A stretch of DNA of 23,948 bases. It comes from an uncultured Parvibacter sp. (lineage in GTDB: Bacteria > Actinomycetota > Coriobacteriia > Coriobacteriales > Eggerthellaceae). Position 1 is the stretch's first letter. Each line of letters starts with the position of its first letter. The stretch covers positions 4,240 through 28,187 of the forward strand of contig CAJUNI010000024.1 of NCBI GenBank assembly GCA_910587945.1. The letters run 5' to 3'. The notes beneath the pieces are model-generated. The model was given only the letters and a program-made list of their open reading frames with translations, was not told where the DNA came from and did not search any database. This document shows positions 7,218 through 15,198 of the stretch, one piece after another. The position numbers and the translations under genes were made by a program.

Positions 7218-7967
7218 ATGACTGAGTCCACTACAGAGAAAGTAGTACGCTCCGTAGAGTTGGGAACCGCTCATTTCAAAGAAGCGAATGAGTGGGTTCG
7301 AGACGCTCTTGATACCTCTGACGTGGTAGAGCTACAAGAGGTTTTTGCTCAGCGGTACTTGGGCTGTGCGATGCCTGCCGGCAAACGCCTTGAAATTCAT
7401 GGCACGCCGGGAAACGATATGGCCAGCTATCTCGACGGCGGTGAAATCGAGGTGTTTGGAAACGCCCAAGACCAGGTCGGCAATACCATGAACGGTGGCC
7501 TCATTGTGATCCATGGTCGCTGCGGCGATGCCGCCGGTTATGCCATGCGGGGCGGCGAAGTATTTATTCGCGATGATTGCGGCTGGCGCGTAGGGATTCA
7601 CATGAAGCAATATGAGTCTCACTGCCCGGTTATTGTTATTGGCGGTAACGCAGGAAGTTTTCTGGGCGAGTACATGGCGGGTGGCATCATCGTGCTTATG
7701 GGTCAAGCGGGGGAGTATCTCGGTACCGGGATGCATGGTGGCGTGATGTATTTACGAGATCCTCTCGAGGCCAATGACATCCCCGATGGGCTTGTACTTG
7801 AACCGGTGACCGAGGAAGACAAAGCCACGCTTGCTGGACTGCTGCAGCGCTATGGCGACTACTTTGACGGTGAGCTTCCGGCAGGAGTTGATCTGAGCGG
7901 TGATGGATTCTATTGTTTACGCCCGGCGTCTTCTCGTCCCTATGCTTCGCTTTATGCCAACTCCTAG
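7218..7967 (+). CDS. Glutamate synthase, GXGXG (GltB C-terminal) domain subunit
   Basis: This 249-residue protein consists mainly of the right-handed beta-helix GXGXG repeats that form the C-terminal domain of GltB. Examples are GGEIEVFGNAQDQVGNTMNG, GGLIVIHGRCGDAAGYAMRG, AGSFLGEYMAGGIIVLMG and GEYLGTGMHGGVMYLRD. In fused enzymes this domain packs against the glutaminase and synthase domains and has a structural role. Here it is a separate polypeptide, as in archaeal-type glutamate synthases and in GlxC/MgsB relatives. The ATG follows AAGGGAG. It is separated from the synthase gene by 114 bases with no clear terminator, so co-transcription is likely. The glt group ends at the terminator at 7992. 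Confidence 0.9.
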   Translation: MTESTTEKVVRSVELGTAHFKEANEWVRDALDTSDVVELQEVFAQRYLGCAMPAGKRLEIHGTPGNDMASYLDGGEIEVFGNAQDQVGNTMNGGLIVIHGRCGDAAGYAMRGGEVFIRDDCGWRVGIHMKQYESHCPVIVIGGNAGSFLGEYMAGGIIVLMGQAGEYLGTGMHGGVMYLRDPLEANDIPDGLVLEPVTEEDKATLAGLLQRYGDYFDGELPAGVDLSGDGFYCLRPASSRPYASLYANS

Positions 7968-7991
7968 AGTTTGCATTGCTGCCGAACAAAA

Positions 7992-8030
7992 AACTCCGCT
8001 TCTGAAATAATCAAAAGCGGAGTTCTGTTT
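7992..8030. terminator. Bidirectional intrinsic terminator between glutamate synthase and FKBP genes
   Basis: A perfect 10-bp stem (7992-8001 with 8015-8024, AACTCCGCTT / AAGCGGAGTT) has a 13-base loop. On the plus strand it is followed by CTGTTT; on the minus strand by a run of T's (the A's at 7988-7993). It can therefore serve both converging genes, and is better formed for the minus-strand FKBP gene, whose stop is about 115 bases away. Confidence 0.8.
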
Positions 8031-8139
8031 ATGGCAGCTGTCGTTGTTGTCTTAGCTGACTACTTTGGAAAAAGCGGTTAACCAAACCGGCCTTGACCGT
8101 AAGAGGTCACCTGCGGCTTCGATAGACGCGTGAGCTTTC

Positions 8140-8568
8140 TTAGTCAACAACCTCAACAAGCTCAAGATCGAAGTTCAGCGGCTTGCCCGCCATGGGATGA
8201 TTGAAGTCGAAGGTCACCATGCCATCTTCGATGGATGCTACCTTAGCCGGCATAGGGGTGCCATCGCGACCCGTTAAATAAATCACCTGGCCCACCGGCA
8301 GTTGGTCGGCGTTGGGAATATTCTCAACGGGAATCTGATCAATCAGTTCTTCGCGATAGGGGCCGTAGGCATCCTCGGGCTCAATGTGGATCGTGGTGGT
8401 TTCGCCAACAGCTAAATCCTTAACGCCTTCGTCGAATCCTGGGATAACTTGGCCGCCCATGCACGTAAACTCAATGGGTTCGCCACGGTCATAGGAAGAA
8501 TCAAACACGGTGCCGTCGTCCAGCGTTCCTTTGTAGTGGACTTTGACAGTCTTACCTTCATTGCTCAT
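8140..8568 (-). CDS. SlyD-like FKBP-type peptidyl-prolyl cis-trans isomerase
   Basis: This is a 142-residue cytoplasmic protein. The FKBP halves are VKVHYKGTLDDGTVFDSS with GGQVIPGFDEGVKDLAVGE at the N-terminal side and FDFNHPMAGKPLNFDLELVE at the end. Between them (about residues 66-120) lies the 'insert-in-flap' chaperone domain, including EPEDAYGPYREELI. This layout is that of SlyD, which isomerises prolyl bonds and binds unfolded chains. The His/Cys-rich metal-binding tail of E. coli SlyD is absent, as in many short homologues, so a nickel role is not supported. The start at 8568 has AAAGGAAC about nine bases upstream on the minus strand. It is transcribed divergently from argC across 154 bases and converges on the glutamate synthase genes. 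Confidence 0.93.
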   Translation of the reverse strand: MSNEGKTVKVHYKGTLDDGTVFDSSYDRGEPIEFTCMGGQVIPGFDEGVKDLAVGETTTIHIEPEDAYGPYREELIDQIPVENIPNADQLPVGQVIYLTGRDGTPMPAKVASIEDGMVTFDFNHPMAGKPLNFDLELVEVVD

Positions 8569-8722
8569 GAGATGTTCCTTTCATCGGGTGCAATTTGATA
8601 AGTCTAGTTGAGTTAAGGCACTAAACGGTAGCAAATGGTTAACTTGCTCCAATATGTAAAGAAAGTGGTAGAACAGACTGCTAGCATGGCGCTAGTTATG
8701 GCATAAGCGAAAAGGAGTTGTT

Positions 8723-9787
8723 ATGGCGAAGAACGCAGGAGTGGTAGGTGCTGCCGGATTTGCAGGTATTGAGCTGGTCCGCCTTTTGCTCAACCACCCA
8801 CAGTTCAATCTCTCGTTTGCAGCCTCTGATGCCCAGGCCGGACATCCTCTTGCTGAGTTTTATCCCGCTTTTACGGGGGTTACTGATGCCGTTTTCGTTA
8901 CGAACGAAGAAGCGGAGCAAACCAACGTCGATGTGGTATTTCTGGCGGTGCCCCATAAAGCAGCCATGACGCTGGCTCCAACATATCTCGAACGCGGTAT
9001 TACGGTCATTGACCTTTCGGCGGACTTTCGCCTGAAAGATCCCGCTGTCTACGAACAATGGTATGGCGTTGCTCATTGCGCCACGGATTGGCTCGCTCAA
9101 GCTACCTTCGGACTCCCCGAGCTCTTCCCCCAAGAAATCGAACAGGTCGCCCAAATCCACCAAAAAGGAAATCCGGTGCTTGTTGGGTGTGCGGGATGTT
9201 ACCCCACGGCCACCTCTTTGGCGGCAGCTCCGGCTTTGCGCCATGGCCTGGTTGCGGAGCAAGGACTTATTGTGGTTGATGCGATTTCGGGGGTTACCGG
9301 TGCAGGCAAAAAAGCCACCGAGCGCACCCACTATTGCTTTGCCGATGAAAACCTCGAGGCCTATGGCGTAGGCACCCATCGTCATACCCCTGAGATTGAG
9401 CAAATTCTGTCTATTCCAGGGCGGTTGGTGTTCACGCCCCATTTGGCGCCTTTGCGGCGTGGACTCCTCTCGACTATCACCATGCCAGTGGCTCCTGGCC
9501 TCTCAGCCTCTATCGAGGAAGTTCAATCGATTTATGAAGACTTCTATGACTCCTCGTCGTTGGTTGAGGTGCTCCCTCAAGGACAACAGCCTCGTACTGC
9601 CTCTGTTTGCGGTACGGCTCGTGCCCAGGTAAGCATCGCGTTTGCAGCTCAAGGCCAAGCCCTGGTGGCCACAGGGGCTATTGATAACTTAGGGAAGGGC
9701 GCCGCAGCCCAAGCCCTCGAATGTGCCAATATCGTGTTTGGATATGCCGCCGATGCAGGGTTGCAGGCGGTAGCAATGCCGGTCTAA
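8723..9787 (+). CDS. argC: N-acetyl-gamma-glutamyl-phosphate reductase
   Basis: This 354-residue enzyme reduces N-acetylglutamyl phosphate to the semialdehyde with NADPH, the third step of arginine synthesis. The nucleotide-binding start is GVVGAAGFAGIELVRLLLNH. The active-site Cys is in GCAGCYPTA (Cys159). Further family blocks are SADFRLKDPAVYEQWYG, SGVTGAGKKATERTHYC and GTHRHTPEIEQ. AAAAGGAG precedes the ATG. It leads an arg operon: the argJ start is 14 bases after this stop. The upstream region has a small inverted repeat CTAGC/GCTAG (8681-8695) but no recognisable ARG box and no clear -35/-10 pair. Confidence 0.97.
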   Translation: MAKNAGVVGAAGFAGIELVRLLLNHPQFNLSFAASDAQAGHPLAEFYPAFTGVTDAVFVTNEEAEQTNVDVVFLAVPHKAAMTLAPTYLERGITVIDLSADFRLKDPAVYEQWYGVAHCATDWLAQATFGLPELFPQEIEQVAQIHQKGNPVLVGCAGCYPTATSLAAAPALRHGLVAEQGLIVVDAISGVTGAGKKATERTHYCFADENLEAYGVGTHRHTPEIEQILSIPGRLVFTPHLAPLRRGLLSTITMPVAPGLSASIEEVQSIYEDFYDSSSLVEVLPQGQQPRTASVCGTARAQVSIAFAAQGQALVATGAIDNLGKGAAAQALECANIVFGYAADAGLQAVAMPV

Positions 9788-9801
9788 GAAGGGACCAAAT
9801 C

Positions 9802-11106
9802 ATGGCTGACGTAATGCAAGAAGAAGACGCATCGTGTGGGTCTTTTGAGCCTCCCAAGTGGCTCACCGTTGATCAGGACGGGGGCGTCGCAAGTCCTTGT
9901 GGGTTTAAGGCGGCGGGTATTCATGCGGGTTTTCGCGCCGATCCCGAGCGTCGCGACTTAGCGCTGGTAGTGGCCGCGGAGCCCAGCCCTTGCGCGGCCG
10001 TATTTACCCAAAACGTGTTCTGCGCGGCTCCGGTGCAACGCAATCGCGCCATTCTTGATGAAGGTCATCCCGGCCAAAGCTGGGGAACCGCACGAGCAGT
10101 AGTCATCAACTCGGGAGTAGCCAATGCGGCTACGGGTGCGCGCGGTCGCACCCAAGCGGACCGCTCGGCCGAAATCGCGGCGGAAGCTATTGGCTGTCCT
10201 GTGGATGAAGTTCTGGTAGCCTCAACGGGAGTTATTGGCGTTGATCTTCCCCTGGAGCCCTTTGAGCAGGGCATGCCTTTGGCCGTGGAAGCGGCCAGTG
10301 CTGCCGGCAGTCTTGATGCGGCCTTAGCGATCATGACTACCGACACCCACCCGAAGCATTGCGCTGTATCCTTTACGCTCAGCGATGAGCCCGATGCCTG
10401 CCGTTATACCCTCGGCGCCATGACTAAAGGGTCCGGTATGATCATGCCCTCCATGGCTACCATGATTGCGGTCATTACTACCGATGTACCGCTCAATGGC
10501 CAGGAGCTGCACCAGGATTTGCTGGATGCTGTTCGTCAGAGCTTTAATTGCATCACGGTAGACTCTGATACGTCCACCAATGACTCATGTTTCCTGCTGG
10601 CCAGTGGCGCTGCTGACCCTACCGACTTTCTTGCTAACCCCAGCCAAGCTCGACAGCGTTTCCAACAGGCACTTCAGTGGCTGTGCATTCACCTTGCCCG
10701 GGCTATGGCCGCCGATGGGGAAGGGGCCACCAAACTCATTACCGTTAGGGTGCAGGGAGCCCAAACTCCTGAAGAGGCCGATTGCGCAGCGCGCACGGTG
10801 GCCAATTCTCCTTTGGTGAAAACGGCAGTTTTTGGCCATGATCTTAACTGGGGTCGCGTGGCAGCGGCGTTGGGTCGATCAGGGGCAACATTTAACCAAG
10901 ATGAGGTCTCTATTAGGATGCTCGGATTGTTGGTGTGTCAGAATGGCCTCAACGTTTCCTTCGATGAGGAAGAAGCGCTTCGTCGATTTGAGGCCCCCGA
11001 AATTTCTATCGAGGTAGATCTGGGGGCAGGAGAGGCCAGTGCCACGATGTGGACCTGCGACTTTTCCCATGATTACGTCACGATCAATGGAGATTATCGC
11101 TCATGA
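9802..11106 (+). CDS. argJ: Ornithine acetyltransferase (glutamate N-acetyltransferase)
   Basis: This 434-residue ArgJ moves the acetyl group from N-acetylornithine to glutamate, so the pathway is cyclic; some ArgJ also use acetyl-CoA. The family precursor cleaves itself before a Thr nucleophile; here the site is KGSGMIMPSMATMIAVITTD, with Thr220 following Ala219. Other blocks are TQNVFCAAPVQRNRA near the start and FGHDLNWGRVAAALGRSG near the end. I chose ATG 9802 (AAGGGACC upstream). This leaves an N-terminus a little longer than usual; ATG 9814 is an alternative, and the longer reading back to 9721 overlaps argC. The last four bases form an ATGA overlap with argB, which indicates translational coupling. 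Confidence 0.95.
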   Translation: MADVMQEEDASCGSFEPPKWLTVDQDGGVASPCGFKAAGIHAGFRADPERRDLALVVAAEPSPCAAVFTQNVFCAAPVQRNRAILDEGHPGQSWGTARAVVINSGVANAATGARGRTQADRSAEIAAEAIGCPVDEVLVASTGVIGVDLPLEPFEQGMPLAVEAASAAGSLDAALAIMTTDTHPKHCAVSFTLSDEPDACRYTLGAMTKGSGMIMPSMATMIAVITTDVPLNGQELHQDLLDAVRQSFNCITVDSDTSTNDSCFLLASGAADPTDFLANPSQARQRFQQALQWLCIHLARAMAADGEGATKLITVRVQGAQTPEEADCAARTVANSPLVKTAVFGHDLNWGRVAAALGRSGATFNQDEVSIRMLGLLVCQNGLNVSFDEEEALRRFEAPEISIEVDLGAGEASATMWTCDFSHDYVTINGDYRS

Positions 11107-12056
11107 TTTACAACAATGAAGCACGCCCCGAAGGGGTTTCAATTATTACGGGTGAAGTCCTTTCTGAGGCTATGCCTTGGATCAAAAATGTCACTGGTGA
11201 AACCATTGTGATCAAATATGGCGGCTCAGCTATGGAGGATGCTCAGCTCCGTGCTGCCGTTATGGCCGACATCCTGCTCTTGAGAATCATTGGTGTAAAC
11301 GTTGTTATCGTTCATGGCGGCGGCAAAGCTATCTCGGCTGTCATGAAGCGTTTTGACCTGCCGGTAGAGTTCGTTGATGGTCAGCGTGTGACCACCGATG
11401 AAGCTATGGAGCTGGTGCGCATGGTGCTTATTGGTCAGGTTAACCAGGAGCTCGTTGAGGCCATGAACGAGCATGGCAACATGGCAGTGGGTATTAGTGG
11501 TGCCGATGCAGGAGTAATTGTGGCCGAGCAGGCCGATCCGCGCCTAGGCCGCGTAGGTACTATCACACGTATCAACAACGCCCTTATCGAAGATTTGGTG
11601 TCGGCTGACTATATCCCCGTCATCGCGACGGTGGCTATTGGCGAAGACGGTGGCAGCTACAACATTAATGCTGATGTTGCTGCAGGTCATGTGGCTGCAG
11701 CTATTGGCGCCCACAAAGTGATCTTCCTGACTGATGTCGACGGGCTCTACGAAAACTATCCGGATCAGGACACGCTTATTTCCCGCATGGATGTGGAAGA
11801 GGCGCGCGCCATGATCAAAGAGGGTGCGATATCTACCGGCATGATCCCGAAGCTTCGCTCCTGCGTTTATGCTCTTGATGCGGGAGTAAAACGAGCCCAC
11901 ATCATCAATGGTACGCAGCCTCATGCCTTGCTGCTGGAGCTTTTGACTGACCAAGGTGTGGGTACGATGGTCACGCGGCCGAGCGAAGATGTTCCTTCGT
12001 CGGCGCCTATCACCAATTTTGCGGCAAAGCTTATCGAGAATCGCGACTTGCCCTAA
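11103..12056 (+). CDS. argB: N-acetylglutamate kinase
   Basis: This 317-residue amino-acid kinase phosphorylates N-acetylglutamate. Motifs are IVIKYGGSAMED (Lys38), VIVHGGGKAIS (about 68-78), FLTDVDGLYENYPDQ and STGMIPKLRSCVYALDAGV. The protein has an extra N-terminal segment of about 30 residues before the kinase core and a GVGTMV motif near the C-terminus. In the family these go with hexameric, arginine-inhibited NAGK, so feedback inhibition by arginine is inferred. The ATG overlaps the argJ stop by ATGA. Confidence 0.96.
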   Translation: MIYNNEARPEGVSIITGEVLSEAMPWIKNVTGETIVIKYGGSAMEDAQLRAAVMADILLLRIIGVNVVIVHGGGKAISAVMKRFDLPVEFVDGQRVTTDEAMELVRMVLIGQVNQELVEAMNEHGNMAVGISGADAGVIVAEQADPRLGRVGTITRINNALIEDLVSADYIPVIATVAIGEDGGSYNINADVAAGHVAAAIGAHKVIFLTDVDGLYENYPDQDTLISRMDVEEARAMIKEGAISTGMIPKLRSCVYALDAGVKRAHIINGTQPHALLLELLTDQGVGTMVTRPSEDVPSSAPITNFAAKLIENRDLP

Positions 12057-12116
12057 CAGGCTACGGCGCTCTTCTCTTGTTCCCTACATTCCTGCCTAGC
12101 TAGGAGGTCTTTTCCT

Positions 12117-13361
12117 ATGACACTCGCTCAACAAGAAGCACTTGACGCGGCCTATGTTATGCCCACCTTTGCCCGCAAACCGGTGGAGTTTGTGCGTGGG
12201 GAAGGGATGCATCTCTACGATGATCAGGGCCGCAGCTATCTCGACTTTTTGGCGGGTATTGGTTGCGATAGTCTCGGTCACTGTCCTCCGGTGTTGGTCC
12301 AAGCCTTGCAGGACCAAGCCGCTTCTCTCATCCATGTAAGCAATTACTACTACGAGGAACACCGCGGCCAGGTGGCTGAACATCTCTCGGAACTCCTCAA
12401 TCGTTTTGCGCCCCAAGACCAGCAAACGCCTTGGAAAACCTTCTTCTCGAACTCAGGTGCGGAGTCGAACGAGTGCGCGCTCAAGCTGGCGCGACTCTAT
12501 GGACGCCGCCAAGCAGAAGCTAAAGGGTCAGAGACCGTACCCTATTACGTCGTTACTATCGACGCGAGCTTCCACGGGCGCACCATGATGACGTTGGCTG
12601 CCACTGCCCAGCCAAAGTTCCATACCGATTTTGCTCCCATGCCTGAAGGATTCTTTGATGTCCCGCGTAATGACATCGAGGCGCTCGAGGCAGTGTTTGC
12701 TGCCCATGGTTCTGAAATCTGCGCGGTCATGCTGGAGTGCATTCAAGGAGAAAGTGGTGTCCATCCGATGACGCCGGAGTATCTCCAAGCCGTTCGTCGT
12801 CTCACTGAAGAGCATGATGCCCTAATGATTTGTGACGAGGTCCAGTGCGGCATATTCCGCACTGGTCGCCCCTTTGGTTTCCAGCAGTTTGGCATCGTGC
12901 CTGACGTTGTTTCGATGGCAAAAGGCATTGCGGGCGGCTTCCCGGCGGGAGCCTGCGCAGCTAAAGCGGCCATTGCTGATTTGTTCGCGCCCGGTATTCA
13001 TGGCACCACGTTTGGCGGAAGCTGTCTTGCCATGGCCGCTATGGAAGCGGTGCTTGGCGCCCTGGATCAGGAAGACCTCTGCGCTTCCATTGAAGCCACG
13101 GGGGCGTACTTCCGGGAGCAACTGGGCTCGCTCGCGGGTATCGAAAACGTTCGAGGACTAGGGCTCATGGTGGGTTGCGATCTTGCCGAGGGGTTGCCGG
13201 ATGCGCCTCAGGTGGTAGCAGCCGGCCTCGAAGCAGGGTTTGTACTCAACTATACAGGTCCGCGAACCCTCCGCTTTTTACCCCCGCTCATCTGCGATAA
13301 CGCAGACGTGGATGCGCTCATGGCGTGGCTTGGTGCTTACCTCGACGAATCCCGGGTGTAA
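12117..13361 (+). CDS. argD: Acetylornithine aminotransferase
   Basis: This 414-residue class III PLP-dependent aminotransferase converts N-acetylglutamate semialdehyde to N-acetylornithine. Visible motifs are FFSNSGAESNECALKLARLY, the PLP-binding aspartate region LMICDEVQCGIFRTG and the Schiff-base lysine in VSMAKGIAGGFPAGA (Lys269), then HGTTFGGSCLAMAAMEAVLG. TAGGAGG stands upstream of the ATG. It follows argB by 60 bases with no terminator and is the last gene of the argCJBD group. The usual actinobacterial successor argF is not found; a 476-base leader and argG follow instead. Confidence 0.95.
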   Translation: MTLAQQEALDAAYVMPTFARKPVEFVRGEGMHLYDDQGRSYLDFLAGIGCDSLGHCPPVLVQALQDQAASLIHVSNYYYEEHRGQVAEHLSELLNRFAPQDQQTPWKTFFSNSGAESNECALKLARLYGRRQAEAKGSETVPYYVVTIDASFHGRTMMTLAATAQPKFHTDFAPMPEGFFDVPRNDIEALEAVFAAHGSEICAVMLECIQGESGVHPMTPEYLQAVRRLTEEHDALMICDEVQCGIFRTGRPFGFQQFGIVPDVVSMAKGIAGGFPAGACAAKAAIADLFAPGIHGTTFGGSCLAMAAMEAVLGALDQEDLCASIEATGAYFREQLGSLAGIENVRGLGLMVGCDLAEGLPDAPQVVAAGLEAGFVLNYTGPRTLRFLPPLICDNADVDALMAWLGAYLDESRV

Positions 13362-13407
13362 TTCCGTTAAACGATTTCTTGTTTCCATTTTGAAAATTTT
13401 TCTATCA

Positions 13408-13481
13408 CGCTCCTTTCTTCTGGGCTAATATGCCGTCCAAGCAATTGGTCACCCCGTTTGGGGTTGAGAAAGAAAGGAGCG
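13408..13481 (+). repeat. 12-bp inverted repeat that can mask the leader-peptide ribosome binding site
   Basis: CGCTCCTTTCTT (13408-13419) is perfectly complementary to AAGAAAGGAGCG (13470-13481), and the right arm contains the AAAGGAG Shine-Dalgarno of the small ORF at 13490. Inside the 50-base loop lie a possible -10 element TAATAT (13426-13431, no good -35) and a small hairpin ACCCC-GTTT-GGGGT (13451-13464). A transcript reading through from argD would contain both arms and could hide the ribosome binding site. A transcript starting downstream of TAATAT would lack the left arm. Confidence 0.6.
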
Positions 13482-13489
13482 CGGCTTTT

Positions 13490-13615
13490 ATGCAGACCAC
13501 CGGTCTCATAACTTCGCTGGTTGGTGAATCCAACACTGTTGCTGCGCCTTTCTTTGTTGCCACGGCTGCCCGACGCCGTTGCGTCCAGGTAGCTGCCCGT
13601 CTGCGACGACGCTAG
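13490..13615 (+). CDS. Arginine-rich leader peptide upstream of argG (putative attenuator ORF)
   Basis: This short ORF has 41 codons and a clear ribosome binding site (AAAGGAG, about 10 bases before ATG). The peptide begins MQTTGLITSLVGESNTVAAP and ends AARRRCVQVAARLRRR. Seven arginines (28-30, 37, 39-41; codons CGA x3, CGC x2, CGT x2) fall within the last 14 codons, and the stop comes straight after RRR. It sits 222 bases before argG, an arginine-synthesis gene. This is the classical layout of a leader peptide whose ribosome stalls when charged tRNA-Arg is scarce. A 6-bp hairpin GACGAC-GCTA-GTCGTC (13605-13620) spans the final Arg codons and the stop, so a stalled ribosome would open it. Attenuation is inferred; a small basic protein of other function cannot be excluded. 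Confidence 0.6.
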   Translation: MQTTGLITSLVGESNTVAAPFFVATAARRRCVQVAARLRRR

Positions 13616-13837
13616 TCGTCACAGAATTTTCAAGGGCCGCTTTTCTCCCTTCTCCATTACCCCTTAGGGCTTAAGGGGCTTGTGCGAGGGTCGCTCGGCG
13701 CTCGCGTTTAGGAAAAGCCGTGGTACGCATCTCTCTTTTGGTTTATCCCTCCAGTCACGAGAATACTGTCATAGTTTGACGGCACCGCGTTCCGCAGATC
13801 CGGGCACATAGATCCATGGTCAAAGAAAGGAACGCTC
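13616..13837 (+). promoter_or_regulatory. Structured leader between the Arg-rich ORF and argG
   Basis: No gene is seen in this stretch. It can form several hairpins: AAGGG/CCCTT (13632-13651), CCCCTTA/TAAGGGG (13660-13678, 5-base loop) and GCGAG/CTCGC (13684-13705). The latter two are not followed by a proper T-run, so a standard intrinsic terminator is not evident; translational or Rho-based control would also fit. GTCGTC (13615-13620), freed if the leader ribosome stalls, could pair with GACGGC (13778-13783) close to argG. A weak promoter is possible at TTGGTT (13738) and AATACT (13762). argG has its own good ribosome binding site, AAAGGAAC. Confidence 0.35.
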
Positions 13838-15178
13838 ATGACTACGCAAACCGCTCCCAAAGAAAAAGCTATTCTTGCCTACTCCGGTGGCCTTGATACC
13901 TCCGTTTGTATTAAGTGGCTCACTGAAAAGTACAACCTCGACGTTATCGCCGTGGTTGGTGATGTGGGACAAGAGCATGATGGCCTGGAAGCTATCAAGG
14001 CAAAGGCGCTGGCTACCGGTGCCGTGGAGTGTCTGGTCGTAGACATGCGTCAAACCTTCGCCGACGAATACCTGACGGCCGCACTGGCAGCTAACGCTAT
14101 GTATGAGAACAAGTATCCCCTGGTAAGCGCCCTGTCACGGCCGCTCATTTGCAAGCATCTGGTGGATGCGGCTCATAGCTTCGGCGCCAAGTATATTGCC
14201 CACGGGTGCACGGGTAAAGGCAATGACCAGGTGCGTTTTGAGTCCTCTATTTTGATGCTGGATCCTTCGCTTGAGATTATCGCTCCCGTTCGTGACTGGG
14301 ATTTAAAGTCTCGTGAAGAGGAAATGCTTTGGGCGGCCGAACACGGCATCGATGTTCCGACCACCAATGCGTCACCCTATTCCATTGATGACAACCTGTG
14401 GGGTCGCGCTATCGAATGTGGCGTCCTGGAAGATCCCTGGGCAGAGCCCCCCACCGACATCTACACCATGGTATCGGATCCGCTGACTGCTCCGGACACC
14501 CCGCAGTATGTCACTATTGCCTTTAAAGCCGGCATCCCCTGTGCGCTGGATGGCAAGCCGATGAGCTACCTCGACATCATTTATGCCATGAATGAGATCG
14601 CGGGAACCCATGGCTTCGGTCGCATCGATATGGTGGAGAATCGTCTGGTGGGCGTGAAGAGCCGTGAGTGCTATGAGTGCCCCGGTGCTTTGGCCATTAT
14701 CGAAGCTCATAAGGCGTTGGAAGATCTTTGCCTTGAGCGCGGCGTGCTCCATCACAAGCTTGCGCTTGAGCAAACTTGGGCTGAGTGTGTGTACAACGGC
14801 CAGTGGTTCTCGCCTCTCAAAGAAGCCCTCGATGCCTTTATGTCCCACACCCAGCAATGCTTGACCGGCGAGGTAAAGCTGAAGTTCTACAAGGGTAGCT
14901 GCACGGTGGTTGGCCGGAAATCCGACTATTCGCTCTATGCCTTTGAGTTGGCCACCTATAGCGCCGAAGATGAGTTTGACCAAAAAGCAGCCAAGGGCTT
15001 CATTGATCTGCACGCGCTCTCGTGCAAAGTATGGGCCGAGAACCGTCTTTCCATGGGAGCGGAAATGCATCAGTTCAAGAAGGTGGCCAGCACCACTTGT
15101 GAGTTTGCCGACCCAACGGAGGGTGTCGTAGAACAGGCAGAGGCAGTGCTCAGCGAAGCTGATATGGTAAACGCCTAA
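13838..15178 (+). CDS. argG: Argininosuccinate synthase
   Basis: This 446-residue enzyme joins citrulline and aspartate using ATP. The N-terminal PP-loop is AYSGGLDTSV (from residue 14). Further blocks are AHGCTGKGNDQVRFE, the acidic aspartate/citrulline-binding region, and GIDVPTTNASPYSIDDNLWG. GRKSDYSLYAFELATYSAED appears near the C-terminus. The protein is longer than the common form of about 400 residues because of an extended C-terminal part. GAAAGGAACGCTC precedes the ATG. It is downstream of the arginine-rich leader ORF and is followed by argH after 95 bases containing a strong hairpin. Confidence 0.96.
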   Translation: MTTQTAPKEKAILAYSGGLDTSVCIKWLTEKYNLDVIAVVGDVGQEHDGLEAIKAKALATGAVECLVVDMRQTFADEYLTAALAANAMYENKYPLVSALSRPLICKHLVDAAHSFGAKYIAHGCTGKGNDQVRFESSILMLDPSLEIIAPVRDWDLKSREEEMLWAAEHGIDVPTTNASPYSIDDNLWGRAIECGVLEDPWAEPPTDIYTMVSDPLTAPDTPQYVTIAFKAGIPCALDGKPMSYLDIIYAMNEIAGTHGFGRIDMVENRLVGVKSRECYECPGALAIIEAHKALEDLCLERGVLHHKLALEQTWAECVYNGQWFSPLKEALDAFMSHTQQCLTGEVKLKFYKGSCTVVGRKSDYSLYAFELATYSAEDEFDQKAAKGFIDLHALSCKVWAENRLSMGAEMHQFKKVASTTCEFADPTEGVVEQAEAVLSEADMVNA

Positions 15179-15198
15179 ATAAGTCAATGGAACGTCCG

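Noticed and set aside
4398..7967. Reading the three-gene set as N-methylglutamate synthase (mgsABC)
   Set aside because: The folds are shared, but no methylamine-use genes are nearby, and the adjacent arginine pathway and built-in ferredoxin domains fit ordinary glutamate synthesis better.
8696..9442. 248-residue minus-strand ORF inside argC
   Set aside because: Antisense shadow of argC.
13711..13794. T-box-like phrases GTGGTACGC (near 13720) and GGCACCGCG (13781) upstream of argG
   Set aside because: The T-box core AGGGTGGNACCGCG is matched only in part at each site, the UGG needed to pair with the tRNA CCA end is missing in the second, and no specifier stem or following terminator is recognisable.
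14372..15187. 271-residue minus-strand ORF inside argG
   Set aside because: Antisense shadow of argG, whose motifs are unambiguous.
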